Part shown: positions 55,201-63,642 of the stretch, piece by piece
How positions within the stretch are numbered: position 1 is the stretch's first letter
Layout of the letters: each line of letters opens with the position of its first letter
DNA from: CAWKKW01 sp963850345
Lineage (GTDB): Bacteria; Acidobacteriota; Terriglobia; Terriglobales; Acidobacteriaceae
Direction of reading: 5' to 3'
DNA: 64,000 bases
Assembly: GCA_963850345.1 (NCBI GenBank)
Contig: CAWKKW010000005.1
Location: 310,001-374,000 of the forward strand
Program-made: the position numbers and the translations under genes
The notes under the pieces: generated by a model
What the model was told of the DNA's origin: nothing
The model's input: only the letters and a program-made list of their open reading frames with translations
Databases searched by the model: none

Positions 55201-55524
55201 GGGACCGGCCATGTGTCCAATCCAAATCGGTCCCTGTGGTTCGATCCTCAATCCTTCACTGTTCCCGCCTTGTATACCTATGGAAACTCGGGTCGGAACA
55301 TTCTCCTCGGACCGCGTTTCTCCTCAACGGACTTATCGCTGCAAAAGAGCTTTGTCGTTACAGAAGCGATCCATCTGGATCTAAAGTGGGACGTCTTCAA
55401 CGCATTCAACCATACCAACCTGGCAAATCCCAACGCCAGTGTTGATACCAGCACCGCCGGACAAATCACGGGCATTGTAGATTTCAAGCGGCGAATGCAG
55501 ATTGGGGCTCAGTTGACTTTCTAA
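52228..55524 (+). CDS. Oar-like TonB-dependent receptor with carboxypeptidase-regulatory domain
   Basis: 1098 residues from ATG 52228 (AGGAG seven bases upstream). Signal peptide ends near ALYAQ. Residues about 28-105 are a CarboxypepD_reg domain (GAISGLVKDSSGAVVAQAGV ... GLYRFASVVPGLYSINVSKSGFEQF), then a plug (VEVSQTISAKLIDKIPTFGNN, LDGVDNTEV) and a 22-strand outer-membrane barrel (for example HEPENAG-like loops and the terminal FNAFNHTNLANPNASVD ... MQIGAQLTF with the C-terminal Phe). Acidobacterial Oar-like receptors import oligosaccharides or peptides. It is followed by an intact Tat-exported GH36 157 bp downstream, so an alpha-galactoside is a plausible cargo. Confidence 0.93.
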   Translation: MNATLYRLALLAAILPFACANALYAQTEVTGAISGLVKDSSGAVVAQAGVTATNTATGVSDQTVTNAAGLYRFASVVPGLYSINVSKSGFEQFKRTEITVDAGTAVGIDVNLSVGSISDSVTVSGQAPILQTDSVEVSQTISAKLIDKIPTFGNNVTRLSLLAPGVSMAGGQLDLHPENAGEDFNVNINGGQTNNNSHILDGVDNTEVIQGYSLLVPTQASVQEVKLTTSNYDAEYGSVSGGVFQITTKSGTNQFHGSAFEYYRTAGFFAADSFSQPNGVPGNVWNQFGGSVGGPIKRDKVFFFADYQGMRNNLFTSSLYTSPIASFRMGDFSSVVLTNPIYDPATGNADGTGRTQFPGNVIPANRISAAATKLLAFLPSPTNPNATDNNYTISRPGIFNQDQVDARIDLFATSKTLVFGKFSYFRAHFLTDNIFGAEGGGPPLGGIPNSGNSTDRDYSSMVNYQRTFSPSLQQDFRFAFSRIVIQELQLDASQNLATQSGIPSINLGTVYTSGLPTLTVGGPTSAFTMGDIGLPFFEHETNLEFYDTWTKTAGRHAFKFGGEFKKFYGIRTDVSGRGSFDFSQNLTANPAVPNSGLGLASFLLGLTDSFGRDVTLVQPQEKQWRLSFFAEDTWKATPKLNLMLGVRWDYTTPIYTPKGESVGNLDLNTGNVLLTNLAGKYAGVETLKTEFSPRVGLSYQVAKGTVVRGGYGRSYFLNPYGAGFGTEGCCWPIKQSQSLSAANPYTPLPFTLDQGPGLPAALPAYPSNGQIPLPNGFSQYFPGTGSYPHSYNDGWNVTLEQLFPKDFSLSIAYLGNIGRHLWDNVDVNAPIPGPGAFNPRRPYFAKFGWTTGETRRSNQLSGYPELRSNYNSLQATVQKRFGTGFTLLSNFAWAKSLDEGTFGPQNQFNFASNYGNSDSVRPFSWVSTGVWNLPFGRGRALASDLNPAAEALIGGWTLSGIENFEGGLYFTPTLANNATLNSTIGLRPNRIGTGHVSNPNRSLWFDPQSFTVPALYTYGNSGRNILLGPRFSSTDLSLQKSFVVTEAIHLDLKWDVFNAFNHTNLANPNASVDTSTAGQITGIVDFKRRMQIGAQLTF

Positions 55525-55545
55525 GCGTCAATATTCGGTCTGCTC

Positions 55546-55573
55546 GGTTGGCTGTGACCATGACCAGCCAACC
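55546..55573 (+). terminator. Hairpin after the TonB-dependent receptor
   Basis: GGTTGGCT (55546-55553) and AGCCAACC (55566-55573), perfect 8-bp stem, 12-base loop, 22 bases after the stop. It may terminate or attenuate before the GH36 gene. Confidence 0.5.
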
Positions 55574-55680
55574 TATTCTGCGCTGAATTGGATGGTCAAG
55601 GGAGCAAGACCTTCCTGGTGTTCTATCACATGGCACACAAGTCTAGATTGGACACTTACTAACGTAGGTCGGGAGTCGAT

Positions 55681-57858
55681 ATGTCGAAAGGTCCGAAGGC
55701 AGCTCACATGGGCCGCAGAGAGTTTCTCCAGGTGGCGGGGACCGGCCTGCTAGGTTCCATGATCACGACGCGAACTGCCAACGCGCTGCACCGTGATGAA
55801 GTGACCTTTACGAGCGAGGGCTTCTCTCTCTCATTGCACTTTTCAAATGGGACTTCCGCGCAACTTGGATCACTTCGCAATCCAAGAACCGGCTTCGAAT
55901 GGGCACGCGAGGGATCCGCCTTCGAGGTGGTCTTCACGACCGGGGAGAAGAAGCCGCTGAATTGGATGTCGAGCGCCGGTGCTCAGACCCGTGAAGCAGT
56001 CGGCGATCGGTTCACATTCAACTCTCATTCGAAGGACGCCGGCGTCATCGCAAGCATGGCTCTGCAACACTTCTCCCAAAGCCCGATTCTCGAGTTCCAA
56101 GTCGAATTCCACAACATTTCGAACAAGCCACTTACTACTGTGACCGCATTCGGTCCTTTCCGTTTCGCGCTACGCGATAATCTCGGACCGCTACAGGTGC
56201 ACGCCATTCGTCGCAATGAATATGGCTTGGAGACAATCCCGGTCAACGGCTCAGTAAGTTTGTCTGGCGGCAAATGGAATGCGCCCGCATATGGCGGACT
56301 GTTGCTGCTGGAGGCCGTCGGGACGGGCGAATTTCTCCTCGTCGGGATCGAGTGGGAGCGCGGCTGGCGCTATCGCGTCGAAAAGGATAATGCCGGGACG
56401 TGGCTGAGCATCGAAGTGGCTGATCTCAGTTACGACCTGGCAGCGGACGAGCGGATCACGACGCCGCGAATATTTCTAGGCCTCTCCCACGGTGGCGTCG
56501 ATCAAGCCTTTCTTGATGCCCGCCACTACATGCAGAAGAATGTCTTCCCGCCTCCCTTAAAGAATTGGCCGTGGGTTGTCTACGACTTCTGGGCGACAGA
56601 AGCAGAGGGCGTCGAGAAAGCATTGTTGCAAGAGGTCGAGTTCGCAGCCAGACTCGGAGTTGATGTCTTCAACCTGGATGCGGCGTGGTACACGGGCTCG
56701 TCAAAGAAAGGAAAGGGGGACTGGGGATGCGGTCTTGGTCACTACACGGACGACCGTGAAAAATACCCCAGCGGACTCGCATCCATATCAAAGAGCATCC
56801 ATGACGCAGGAATGAAGGTCGGCCTCTGGGTGGGACCGAACGTTGTCGACAGTCGCATTGTCGGCAGCCTTATTCCCAGGCATTGGATTGCACAACTCGA
56901 CGGCAAAGATCAAAGCCTTCAACCTGAAGGATGGGAGAGCCCGGTACTTCAGGTCTGTCTCGGTTGCCGCGAGTACATTGAATTCTTGAAGAAGGAATTG
57001 TCTCGCATAGTTCGCGAGTTTCAACTTGATTGGCTCAAGTGGGACAATTCCGGAATACCTGCCAGTCCGGCGGGCTGCACTCGCCCAGATCACGGCCATC
57101 AGGCGGGCGACGGAAGCTACGCTTCCCTTGTCGGTCAGTATGAAATCTTCAACTACTTGCACACCACGTTTCCCGACCTCGTTCTTGAGCAGTGCGGCTA
57201 TGGCAGTCGACTCGACTATGGATTGGCGCGAACCATTCGCTCGAATTGGCTCAGTGACGCCAGCTTTCCTTCCGACCGTGTGCGCCAAAATGCTATTGTC
57301 GCGAGTCATCTTTATCCGAGTGCGTACAACGGAGCGTGGATCGTCTCGGCGGACCCCGACCTACTCCACAGCGCAAATGATTCTGCATCCCTCGATACCA
57401 TTTATCGTAGCCGCATGTTGAGTCTGTTCGGCTTTGGCACCATCAATGGTCAGCTGACAGAGCGCATTTCCCTCTTTCCTGAACCGATACTCGTCGCAGC
57501 GCGACGAAATCTGGACGTGTACAAGCGCTTTCGTCATCTTCTCCAGTACCCCTGTTTCAACCTCGCGCCTCCGCGTGAAACCGCGAGTAAGCCAAAGCAG
57601 GATCAATGGGAAGCAGTTGAGTTCGTTTCGCCTACAGGTGATGAGGCGGTGATCCTCGCATTTCGTGGCGGCAGTGCGCAAACTTCCTTACGACTTCCGC
57701 TCAAAGGGGTTCGAAGTGGTGAGAGATATGAATTGAAGTTTGCAAATACTTCGGTGCAGCATATCACGATGAACGGCCGCGACTTGCTCTCGAAGGGGAT
57801 CGATCTCTCCCTGGAACACCCTCACATGTCCGAAATCGTCTCGTTGCAGATGATCTGA
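55681..57858 (+). CDS. Tat-exported GH36-type alpha-galactosidase-like glycosidase
   Basis: 725 residues. Twin-arginine signal: MGRREFLQVAGTGLLGSM (an internal ATG at residue 10 is an alternative start). An N-terminal beta-supersandwich (about 40-280) precedes the TIM barrel: WVVYDFWATEAEGVEKALLQ, FNLDAAWYTGSSK, GLWVGPNVVD, nucleophile motif DWLKWDNSGIP (KWD) and the acid/base region LEQCGYGSRLDYGLARTIRSNWLSD. A small C-terminal beta domain ends it. It hydrolyses alpha-galactosides outside the cytoplasm; the exact substrate is unproven. It lies just downstream of the Oar-like receptor, with which it likely forms one uptake system. Confidence 0.88.
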   Translation: MSKGPKAAHMGRREFLQVAGTGLLGSMITTRTANALHRDEVTFTSEGFSLSLHFSNGTSAQLGSLRNPRTGFEWAREGSAFEVVFTTGEKKPLNWMSSAGAQTREAVGDRFTFNSHSKDAGVIASMALQHFSQSPILEFQVEFHNISNKPLTTVTAFGPFRFALRDNLGPLQVHAIRRNEYGLETIPVNGSVSLSGGKWNAPAYGGLLLLEAVGTGEFLLVGIEWERGWRYRVEKDNAGTWLSIEVADLSYDLAADERITTPRIFLGLSHGGVDQAFLDARHYMQKNVFPPPLKNWPWVVYDFWATEAEGVEKALLQEVEFAARLGVDVFNLDAAWYTGSSKKGKGDWGCGLGHYTDDREKYPSGLASISKSIHDAGMKVGLWVGPNVVDSRIVGSLIPRHWIAQLDGKDQSLQPEGWESPVLQVCLGCREYIEFLKKELSRIVREFQLDWLKWDNSGIPASPAGCTRPDHGHQAGDGSYASLVGQYEIFNYLHTTFPDLVLEQCGYGSRLDYGLARTIRSNWLSDASFPSDRVRQNAIVASHLYPSAYNGAWIVSADPDLLHSANDSASLDTIYRSRMLSLFGFGTINGQLTERISLFPEPILVAARRNLDVYKRFRHLLQYPCFNLAPPRETASKPKQDQWEAVEFVSPTGDEAVILAFRGGSAQTSLRLPLKGVRSGERYELKFANTSVQHITMNGRDLLSKGIDLSLEHPHMSEIVSLQMI

Positions 57859-58070
57859 TTGTCGAAACAAGCTTCAGACTCCAAGTAGTGAAGTTTAGCG
57901 GCTGAAGACGTGTTGCCTAATTGTCAGCGTGAGCAAGCACATTCTCAGAAACGAGGTACGTCTGCAGGAGCGCCACTTAGTGCTCAGTAGGTTCGCTGTC
58001 GTATGTTGAAAGGCGCCGAATGATGAGACGTGTCAGCAAGCAGATGCAAATAAAAGAGGATTTAGGATTC

Positions 58071-59185
58071 GTGCACCTGACCATCCTCCGCTTTGGCACT
58101 TTGGCCGCCGGTCCCACCTTGATATTGTCGATGACTGCGAATATCTTTGCTGCCAATTAGCCCCCAACTCGCGACGAGCAAAACCCCACTACCCGCGCGC
58201 TCGACGGCCGAACGATCGAGCGATATATCCATGGTCCGCGCGACAGCTGGCGTTATCCTGCCACGGGCCAGGACGAGTGGGGACCTCCGCCAGAGCAGGA
58301 GACCGGTGCGTCGGAACAGAATCACGACAGCTTTTATATTGTATTTCCTAAGAAGCCGCGTGATAACGCTCCACTCTACGTTGTGTTGCACTCCGCGAAC
58401 CGGACGGCTTATGACTACTTGGGATATGCATTGCTGAACAGGAAGACTGCAGGCGACGATGATCCGTCGACAGCTATGACAAATGTGCCCGATGACTTCT
58501 ACGGCCTCTACCTTAACTCACGAATGGTGAGTGGTGGGGCTGGACAGAAGCGCGCAAGAATACTGCAGACCACATCGATTCGCCGCCGTCCACGGAACGC
58601 CGAGCTGTAGATACCATCGAATGGGTAATGAAGCGCTATAAAATCGACCGCAATCGCATCTATCTTTCCGGCGTTTCCATGGGCGGTAACGGGGCTCTCG
58701 GCATTGGTATCTCTCACGGCGACATCTTTGCAGCCATGCGTGTCACTGTCCCTGCAGGAACCGGTTTCGCCTCGTACAGTTTCGGGGGCTTTGCTCCATC
58801 GCCCGCGGTAGACGCCCCGCAATCCGAACGTGCTGGCTGGATTCTTAAGGCTTCCGGAGTCGGCCACCCGATCCTCCGGTGATCGTAGACTTCTCCTCAC
58901 CGGTAGACAGCTGGTCCATCACCGAGCCTGCGCTGTTACAGGCGACACAGACAGGACATCTGCCTCTGATCCTTGGCTGGGGTTCATTCGGCCATACGGC
59001 CTTCGCGTCCAGGATCGCGGGCAGTCCAAGTTGCCGGATTGCCTTGCAGTCCCCTTGGCTTGAGATTCGCAAGAATACCGCTTATCCCGTTTTTACTCGC
59101 GCTTCTTCCGATCAGCGATCGCCATGGCTGAATGCTCCAGTTGACTTCGACAACTCAGAACAAGTGAATGCCTACGGTGGATTCG
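58071..59185 (+). pseudogene. Secreted alpha/beta-hydrolase (esterase), nonsense codon plus two frameshifts
   Basis: GTG 58071 begins a signal-peptide-like sequence (LRFGTLAAGPTLILS then MTANIFAAN) that meets TAG at 58158-58160 and then continues in the same frame with PTRDEQNPTTRALDGRTIER and DSFYIVFPKKPRDNAPLYVV. A frame change near 58525 leads to TNGEWWGWTEARKNTADHI and RYKIDRNRIYLSGVSMGGNG (nucleophile Ser in GVSMGG). Another near 58875 leads to DPPVIVDFSSPVDSWSITEP and LILGWGSFGHTAFASRI. The similarity ends near 59185. A dead esterase of the Esterase_PHB/D type. Confidence 0.75.
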
Positions 59186-59645
59186 GTCTTCTCCATCGAT
59201 GTCTCTTTTCAAAACGCTTTTTCGCACGGGAGGGGTGCAGGGGAGGGGAAGTCCCCGCCGACCGTCATTGAGTGGGAGAAGTCTTGGCATCGCCTGTCAG
59301 CGCCAACCGTCGTGAACCCGCTTAGGCGGGAAGAACAAGTAGCACCCGGAGGCAACAGATGAACATTCGCGGGATCGTTTTCAATGCAAGCATCTACTCG
59401 ATCGCCCTTCTCCCCGCCGTTCTCATCCCGGCGCAGCAACTTGACCTCCACCTCCGGCACGGTGACTACGTCCAAGCCACCCGTGCCGCCGTCCACAATG
59501 GCACGCCGGACACCTCGGGTTACGTAGACAAGTTCACCGCGACTCGCCTCGCCGAGTCCCGCTTCAAACTCACCAAGGCAGGCAGACCTGCGGGCATCTA
59601 CCGCTGGTGCAATGCTTCTGCTCCCGCGGTGAAGTCGGTGAAGCC
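59186..59645. other. Unassigned region between pseudogene and chimeric ORF
   Basis: A plus frame from 59359 (MNIRGIVFNASIYSIALLPA start) and a minus frame across the same bases are both open and neither resembles a family I know. High GC makes dual open frames expected. Not called. Confidence 0.3.
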
Positions 59646-60125
59646 ATGAAAGCCTTCCTCGTTGAAACTCCTGACGGCCCATTCCGCGCCGTCGACGGTC
59701 CCAAACCCGTGCCCGCGCACAATGAGGTTCTCGTGAAGATCGCTGCCAGTGGCATCAACCCCTGGACGCGAAGATCCGCGCTGGACAAGGGGGTCAACGC
59801 TGAGTTGATTCCGAACTGCGCCACCCGTAAGGACGAAGAGTTGCGTGCCCGCTCGCCTGTGCTTTGGGCGGACAAACTGAATCCGAAGACACCGATCTTA
59901 TTGATGCAGGGCACGGCTGACTGGCGAGTTTCGGCGGAGCAGGGTTTCGCCATGGCAGAAGCTCTTTATCGGGCGAAGCATCCGTTTCGTCTTGTGATGT
60001 TTGAAGGCGCTTCCCATCAACTGCCTGAGTTCCGCGAAGAGCTCTACAGGTTGACGATTGATTGGTTCAATACGTACCTGCGAGATGGAAAGCAGTGGCC
60101 AAGCCTGGAAAAGCACGGAGACTAG
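59646..60125 (+). CDS. Chimeric ORF: alcohol-dehydrogenase N-terminus joined to S9-type hydrolase C-terminus
   Basis: From ATG 59646 the first 40 residues (MKAFLVETPDGPFRAVDGPK and PVPAHNEVLVKIAASGINP) are the start of a quinone-oxidoreductase-like zinc-free ADH. The sequence then switches to the C-terminal part of a prolyl-oligopeptidase/S9-like alpha/beta hydrolase: LRARSPVLWADKLNPKTPIL, LMQGTADWRVSAEQGFAMAE (acidic catalytic residue) and MFEGASHQLPEFREELYRLT (catalytic His), to the stop at 60125. The nucleophile Ser half is missing, so it cannot be a working peptidase. The switch near 59770 marks a recombination point. Translated product may exist but function is unlikely. Confidence 0.7.
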   Translation: MKAFLVETPDGPFRAVDGPKPVPAHNEVLVKIAASGINPWTRRSALDKGVNAELIPNCATRKDEELRARSPVLWADKLNPKTPILLMQGTADWRVSAEQGFAMAEALYRAKHPFRLVMFEGASHQLPEFREELYRLTIDWFNTYLRDGKQWPSLEKHGD

Positions 60126-60746
60126 CGTCGATGCCCGGGATTATCCCTTGACTAAGCGATTCGAACTCGCGATGACGATGTCGGTCGCCGTCATGGTCGA
60201 GATTTGCGGCTGAGCCCATGCTTTTCAACCAGACATGGGCGGATTGTCGCCCAACCGTCAGTTACTTCTCTGCCATACTCTAGCCGATGAAGAAGCTGAG
60301 TTGCTGGTTCGGCAATGTCGAATGATTAGCCCTTCGACTCGCATAATGAACCTGACCTCGGGTTATCAGGGAGACTCTCCCATCGCGGCGTGACCTTCGA
60401 TAGTTTGTCGGGACCCTGGCTACTCACGAACGCCGTTGAGAAGATCCTCAGCCGGGGGCAGATCCGCGCCTGAAATTCCGATATGCCTTAGCCCTCTTCA
60501 TTGTTCCCAAGCCTGACCTCGCGATTGGAAGCGCGCTCTGCTCATGGCGCTTCCGCGATAAGCCCTTCCCACCCTGAACGATCACTTAGCGCCAAGGTGA
60601 ACGATATCAGCCCTTCTAAAGTCCATGGCAGAAACGCAGCCTCTGCCTACATTCGGCAAGCGAAAGAATGACCGACTGGCGAAATTCACCTACTCCTTGG
60701 ATAAGAGGAGTTACAGTAAGCGCTCTACAAGTTCGCTCCAAGCGAC
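60126..60746. other. Gap without recognisable gene
   Basis: No ORF of note. GATTCGAACTCGCGA near 60160 resembles a tRNA T-arm but no cloverleaf can be built around it. Confidence 0.4.
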
Positions 60747-61361
60747 TCAGCGCAAAGGAGGGGCGAAATCACGATGCAGGAGAAATGCGTAGTACAGCGA
60801 TAGACTCGTGATCAATGCCCAAACAATGCTAATCGCCAACCTCCACCGGGTCGATATTTCTTGCTCCACGACCACTGTACCCGCCAGATGATCTCCCAGC
60901 CGCTGCCGTGCTGTCGAAAAGGAAGCGATAAAGAACGCGAGGAGATATGCGGCCTGTCCGTCAATCAGTCGGAACAGATTCCTTATCAGCGAAGCCTGTA
61001 GATTACATCTATCACCGCCTGACAGTTGCACCCGAATTCCTACCATTGCTTTCCCCATGGTGAAGCCGCAGGTTCCCTCGAACGCCGAGAAGTACAGGAA
61101 CGAGGCCAAGGCGAGAAATGCAAATGACAACCAGGTTAGCTCACTTCCAGAACTGAGCCCCGACAACAGACTGCCATGGATGCGCCCAAGTGAAAACGTC
61201 AGGAAGAACGATAGGCCCGCGAGAGGCAGCGTGTCGATCAGCAGACCGAGAAAACGGTCCCCAAGCCGCGCTATGCGAGCAGGCTCCAACTCTGGTGTGC
61301 TCGTGGCGGGAGTGTCTGTGTCCAGCCGAGCCATAGTAGAAAATCGTGAAGCTGTTGCCAT
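60747..61361 (-). CDS. RDD-family membrane protein
   Basis: 204 residues from ATG 61361, which has GGAGG six bases upstream; the longer frame overlaps the upstream gene. RDD features: RIARLGDRFLGLLIDTLPLAGLSFFLTFSLG (Arg and two Asp pattern), then FSAFEGTCGFTMGKAMVGIRV with the GxTxGKxxxGIRV motif, then SLIRNLFRLID and QRLGDHLAGTVVV. Four to five transmembrane helices. Some family members are Na+/H+ antiporters or work with a partner peptidase. It follows the unknown secreted gene by 43 bases, probably in one operon. Confidence 0.88.
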   Translation of the reverse strand: MATASRFSTMARLDTDTPATSTPELEPARIARLGDRFLGLLIDTLPLAGLSFFLTFSLGRIHGSLLSGLSSGSELTWLSFAFLALASFLYFSAFEGTCGFTMGKAMVGIRVQLSGGDRCNLQASLIRNLFRLIDGQAAYLLAFFIASFSTARQRLGDHLAGTVVVEQEISTRWRLAISIVWALITSLSLYYAFLLHRDFAPPLR

Positions 61362-61404
61362 ATGGCACCTCCGTGTGTGGGCGGTAAAGATATCTTGTGA
61401 CGAG

Positions 61405-62904
61405 TTATCGGTGAGGGATCGGTTCCATAACTTTCCACGCGTTCCAGTAATACTCAAATTCGTGCCAAGCCTTCACCCCATTTCGCTGAGCGCCGGTCTG
61501 GTGAAAGGTCGCAAAGGGCACGCCCATGATCAGGTCGGTTCTGCCGGTGAATGGCTTCCTCTCAATACTCGTGGCTCTGCTCTTGCCGTTCAGAGGGTCA
61601 GTGAAAGGAATCTGCTTGGATCGGAGAAGTCGAAAATAGATGGGTTCGATGCCTGACGGCCTGGCATCTCCCGGATCGTTCAGGAACGGAGTCCATGTGG
61701 GAAATGGGCGAATCTCTTTTTTGTAGTTGACCATGTACTCTACATAGAGTTGCTTGTCCCCGCCGCTTACATCGCCATCAAGTTGTAGATAGAGCTTCGC
61801 GCCAGTGGCCCCGGGCTCCAGATGGCCACGCAACTTGAAGTCTCGCGATTCGGGGCCTTTGGTCAAGCCTTTGTAGTAGTACTGTACTTGCGTCACACCC
61901 GGAATCGAGAGCAGCATACTGTGCGGAAAGCTTCCAGTAGCGGCTTCCATGGCTGCTTTCGCGCCACTTCCCGCCATGGCTACAGCCAATTGTGCCGATG
62001 TAGCGGGACCCACCTGGGTGCCGGCTACCAAGGCGTCCGTTGTACCGGAACACGCGGCGGCATCTTCCTGTGAGCGCAGGTCAAGGTTCTGGAGAGTCGA
62101 CTTGGTAGTGTCTTTCAAATTGTCGAAGACCAGCTTGAGGCTGGTATTGAACACCGACTGCCAGAGGGGTTCGACGGAGGTGAGCGCGGGTCGTACCAAC
62201 AGGTCCAGGCAAGGTGACGATGTACCCGCGATCCGTTCCTTCGGATCGAAGCAGTTTTGCCATACCAATGCTGCTACCAGTGCCTGTTCGCTTTCCGGAC
62301 GGTCTACGCTCATGGTCAGCGTTGTCATGATCTTGTTTGCAGTGTCGCTGGCAGATTGCTGCGGGTATCCTGCCAGCTCGTAAGCTCTGGCTGTGTTCTC
62401 AATGTCGGTTATCTTCTCGGCGAGTTTGGATTGCTGTGTCAGGAATTCGGAATTGAATCGGTCCAGGGCTTTCGTGCCGACCGTAGTTGCAAGTTTGAAG
62501 ATGGTCGGCATCTTCCCCATCATGTTGACCTGGCTGTTGACTTGCTGAGTCAACGCGGCCACTCCGCAGAGATTGGGGAAGAGACTGTAGGTGATCTCCC
62601 CTTCTCCGGTTACGCGACCACGCTCATCTACCTTGAAGTGGTAGTGAGCCACGTGCATCACGGTGAGCGACATGATGGTCTTCTCAGACGCCGCGTTCGC
62701 CGGCAATTGGCTGATACCGGAAATCTGCTGGACAAACTCTCGTTGACTCTGCCGGAACCGGACCTCCGATCCCCAGGCACCTCCAACCCAGTCCCCGACA
62801 TAGGGGCGAATTGCATCGACCGGCGGAGCCGGGGTAGCTCCTGCCGGAAACTCCGTGACGCCGGCAATCAGTAGCAAGACAGTAACAAATAGAAAGATAC
62901 GCAT
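61405..62904 (-). CDS. Secreted hypothetical protein
   Basis: 499 residues with a clear signal peptide (MRIFLFVTVLLLIAGVTEFPAGATP). No family recognised. An N-terminal beta-rich part (YVGDWVGGAWGSEVRFRQS; TYSLFPNLCGVAAL) resembles small lipocalin-like or calycin strands. A helical middle follows (FLTQQSKLAEKITDIENTAR), with Cys residues near 110, 217, 229 and 282, and a beta-rich C-terminus (YYYKGLTKGPESRDFKLRGH, FATFHQTGAQRNGVKAWHEF). Its RDD partner is just downstream. Exported to periplasm or beyond; function unknown. Confidence 0.7.
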   Translation of the reverse strand: MRIFLFVTVLLLIAGVTEFPAGATPAPPVDAIRPYVGDWVGGAWGSEVRFRQSQREFVQQISGISQLPANAASEKTIMSLTVMHVAHYHFKVDERGRVTGEGEITYSLFPNLCGVAALTQQVNSQVNMMGKMPTIFKLATTVGTKALDRFNSEFLTQQSKLAEKITDIENTARAYELAGYPQQSASDTANKIMTTLTMSVDRPESEQALVAALVWQNCFDPKERIAGTSSPCLDLLVRPALTSVEPLWQSVFNTSLKLVFDNLKDTTKSTLQNLDLRSQEDAAACSGTTDALVAGTQVGPATSAQLAVAMAGSGAKAAMEAATGSFPHSMLLSIPGVTQVQYYYKGLTKGPESRDFKLRGHLEPGATGAKLYLQLDGDVSGGDKQLYVEYMVNYKKEIRPFPTWTPFLNDPGDARPSGIEPIYFRLLRSKQIPFTDPLNGKSRATSIERKPFTGRTDLIMGVPFATFHQTGAQRNGVKAWHEFEYYWNAWKVMEPIPHR

Positions 62905-63055
62905 AGAGACCTACGTTTCTGCAGTTAGGAGCTCGGAGGCTCTTGCGGCGGGCACCCGTTGAGGCAGAGACGCGCAAAAGCTGAGCTTGTCTTATGAAGA
63001 ACAGATCTGCAGAGGAGTACGCAGCAATGCGACGTAATCCCCTGCATGAATCCGG

Positions 63056-63481
63056 CTAAATTGCGGGACAAGGATTTGCGGCCGTTTCCCAGTTCCAATG
63101 CTGATCGATTGGTGTGGAGGGACCTTCGGCGACGTTGCTGGTGCTAGATGAGTTCTGAGTTCCCGACGGGCACTGCGTTTGGACCGACGCATGAGTGTCT
63201 GCAGGCAACAGCGACTTCACCGGCGGTTGGTGCAGGGCTGTATTTGCGCTGTCAGCGATCGGTGCCAGGGCAACGCCGGATTTGTGATGGTGGTGTTTTA
63301 TGATCAGTCCTAGTACGGCGGCTCCGGCGCTTGCGGCACCAATGCCTATGCTGATCTTCATTGCGTTGTTGGTGAGCTTCTGAATATTGGGAATGCCTGG
63401 CGGCTGGGTCTGTGCGCTGACCATTCCCGTTAGGGCAAGTGTGACAGCTGCGGTCGTCAGCTTCTTAATCAAACGATGCAT
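63056..63481 (-). CDS. Small secreted hypothetical protein with His cluster
   Basis: 141 residues. Signal peptide (TTAAVTLALTGMVSAQ), then IPNIQKLTNNAMKISIGIGA and a second hydrophobic segment (ASAGAAVLGLIIKHHHHKSG) ending in four consecutive His residues. The rest is Ser/Thr/Pro-rich and low complexity. No family recognised. The His run after the membrane segment could bind metal, but may be incidental. Same orientation as the 61405 gene, about 150 bp upstream of it. Confidence 0.6.
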   Translation of the reverse strand: MHRLIKKLTTAAVTLALTGMVSAQTQPPGIPNIQKLTNNAMKISIGIGAASAGAAVLGLIIKHHHHKSGVALAPIADSANTALHQPPVKSLLPADTHASVQTQCPSGTQNSSSTSNVAEGPSTPIDQHWNWETAANPCPAI

Positions 63482-63642
63482 CGGTTCTCCTTATTACGGG
63501 GGTGTCATTTGAGCGGAGGCTCGCGATGAAGAGTTACATTGCAAAGCCTTGCTGCTAACCCCACGGATGATAAGAACGACGATGCCTACTAATTCCCTTC
63601 GCGGACGACAGAAGAATTGAGATAAGATGCTGGCGGTGCGTA

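Noticed and set aside
60150..60180. tRNA-like GATTCGAACTCGCGA
   Set aside because: No acceptor, D-arm or anticodon stem can be paired around it on either strand.
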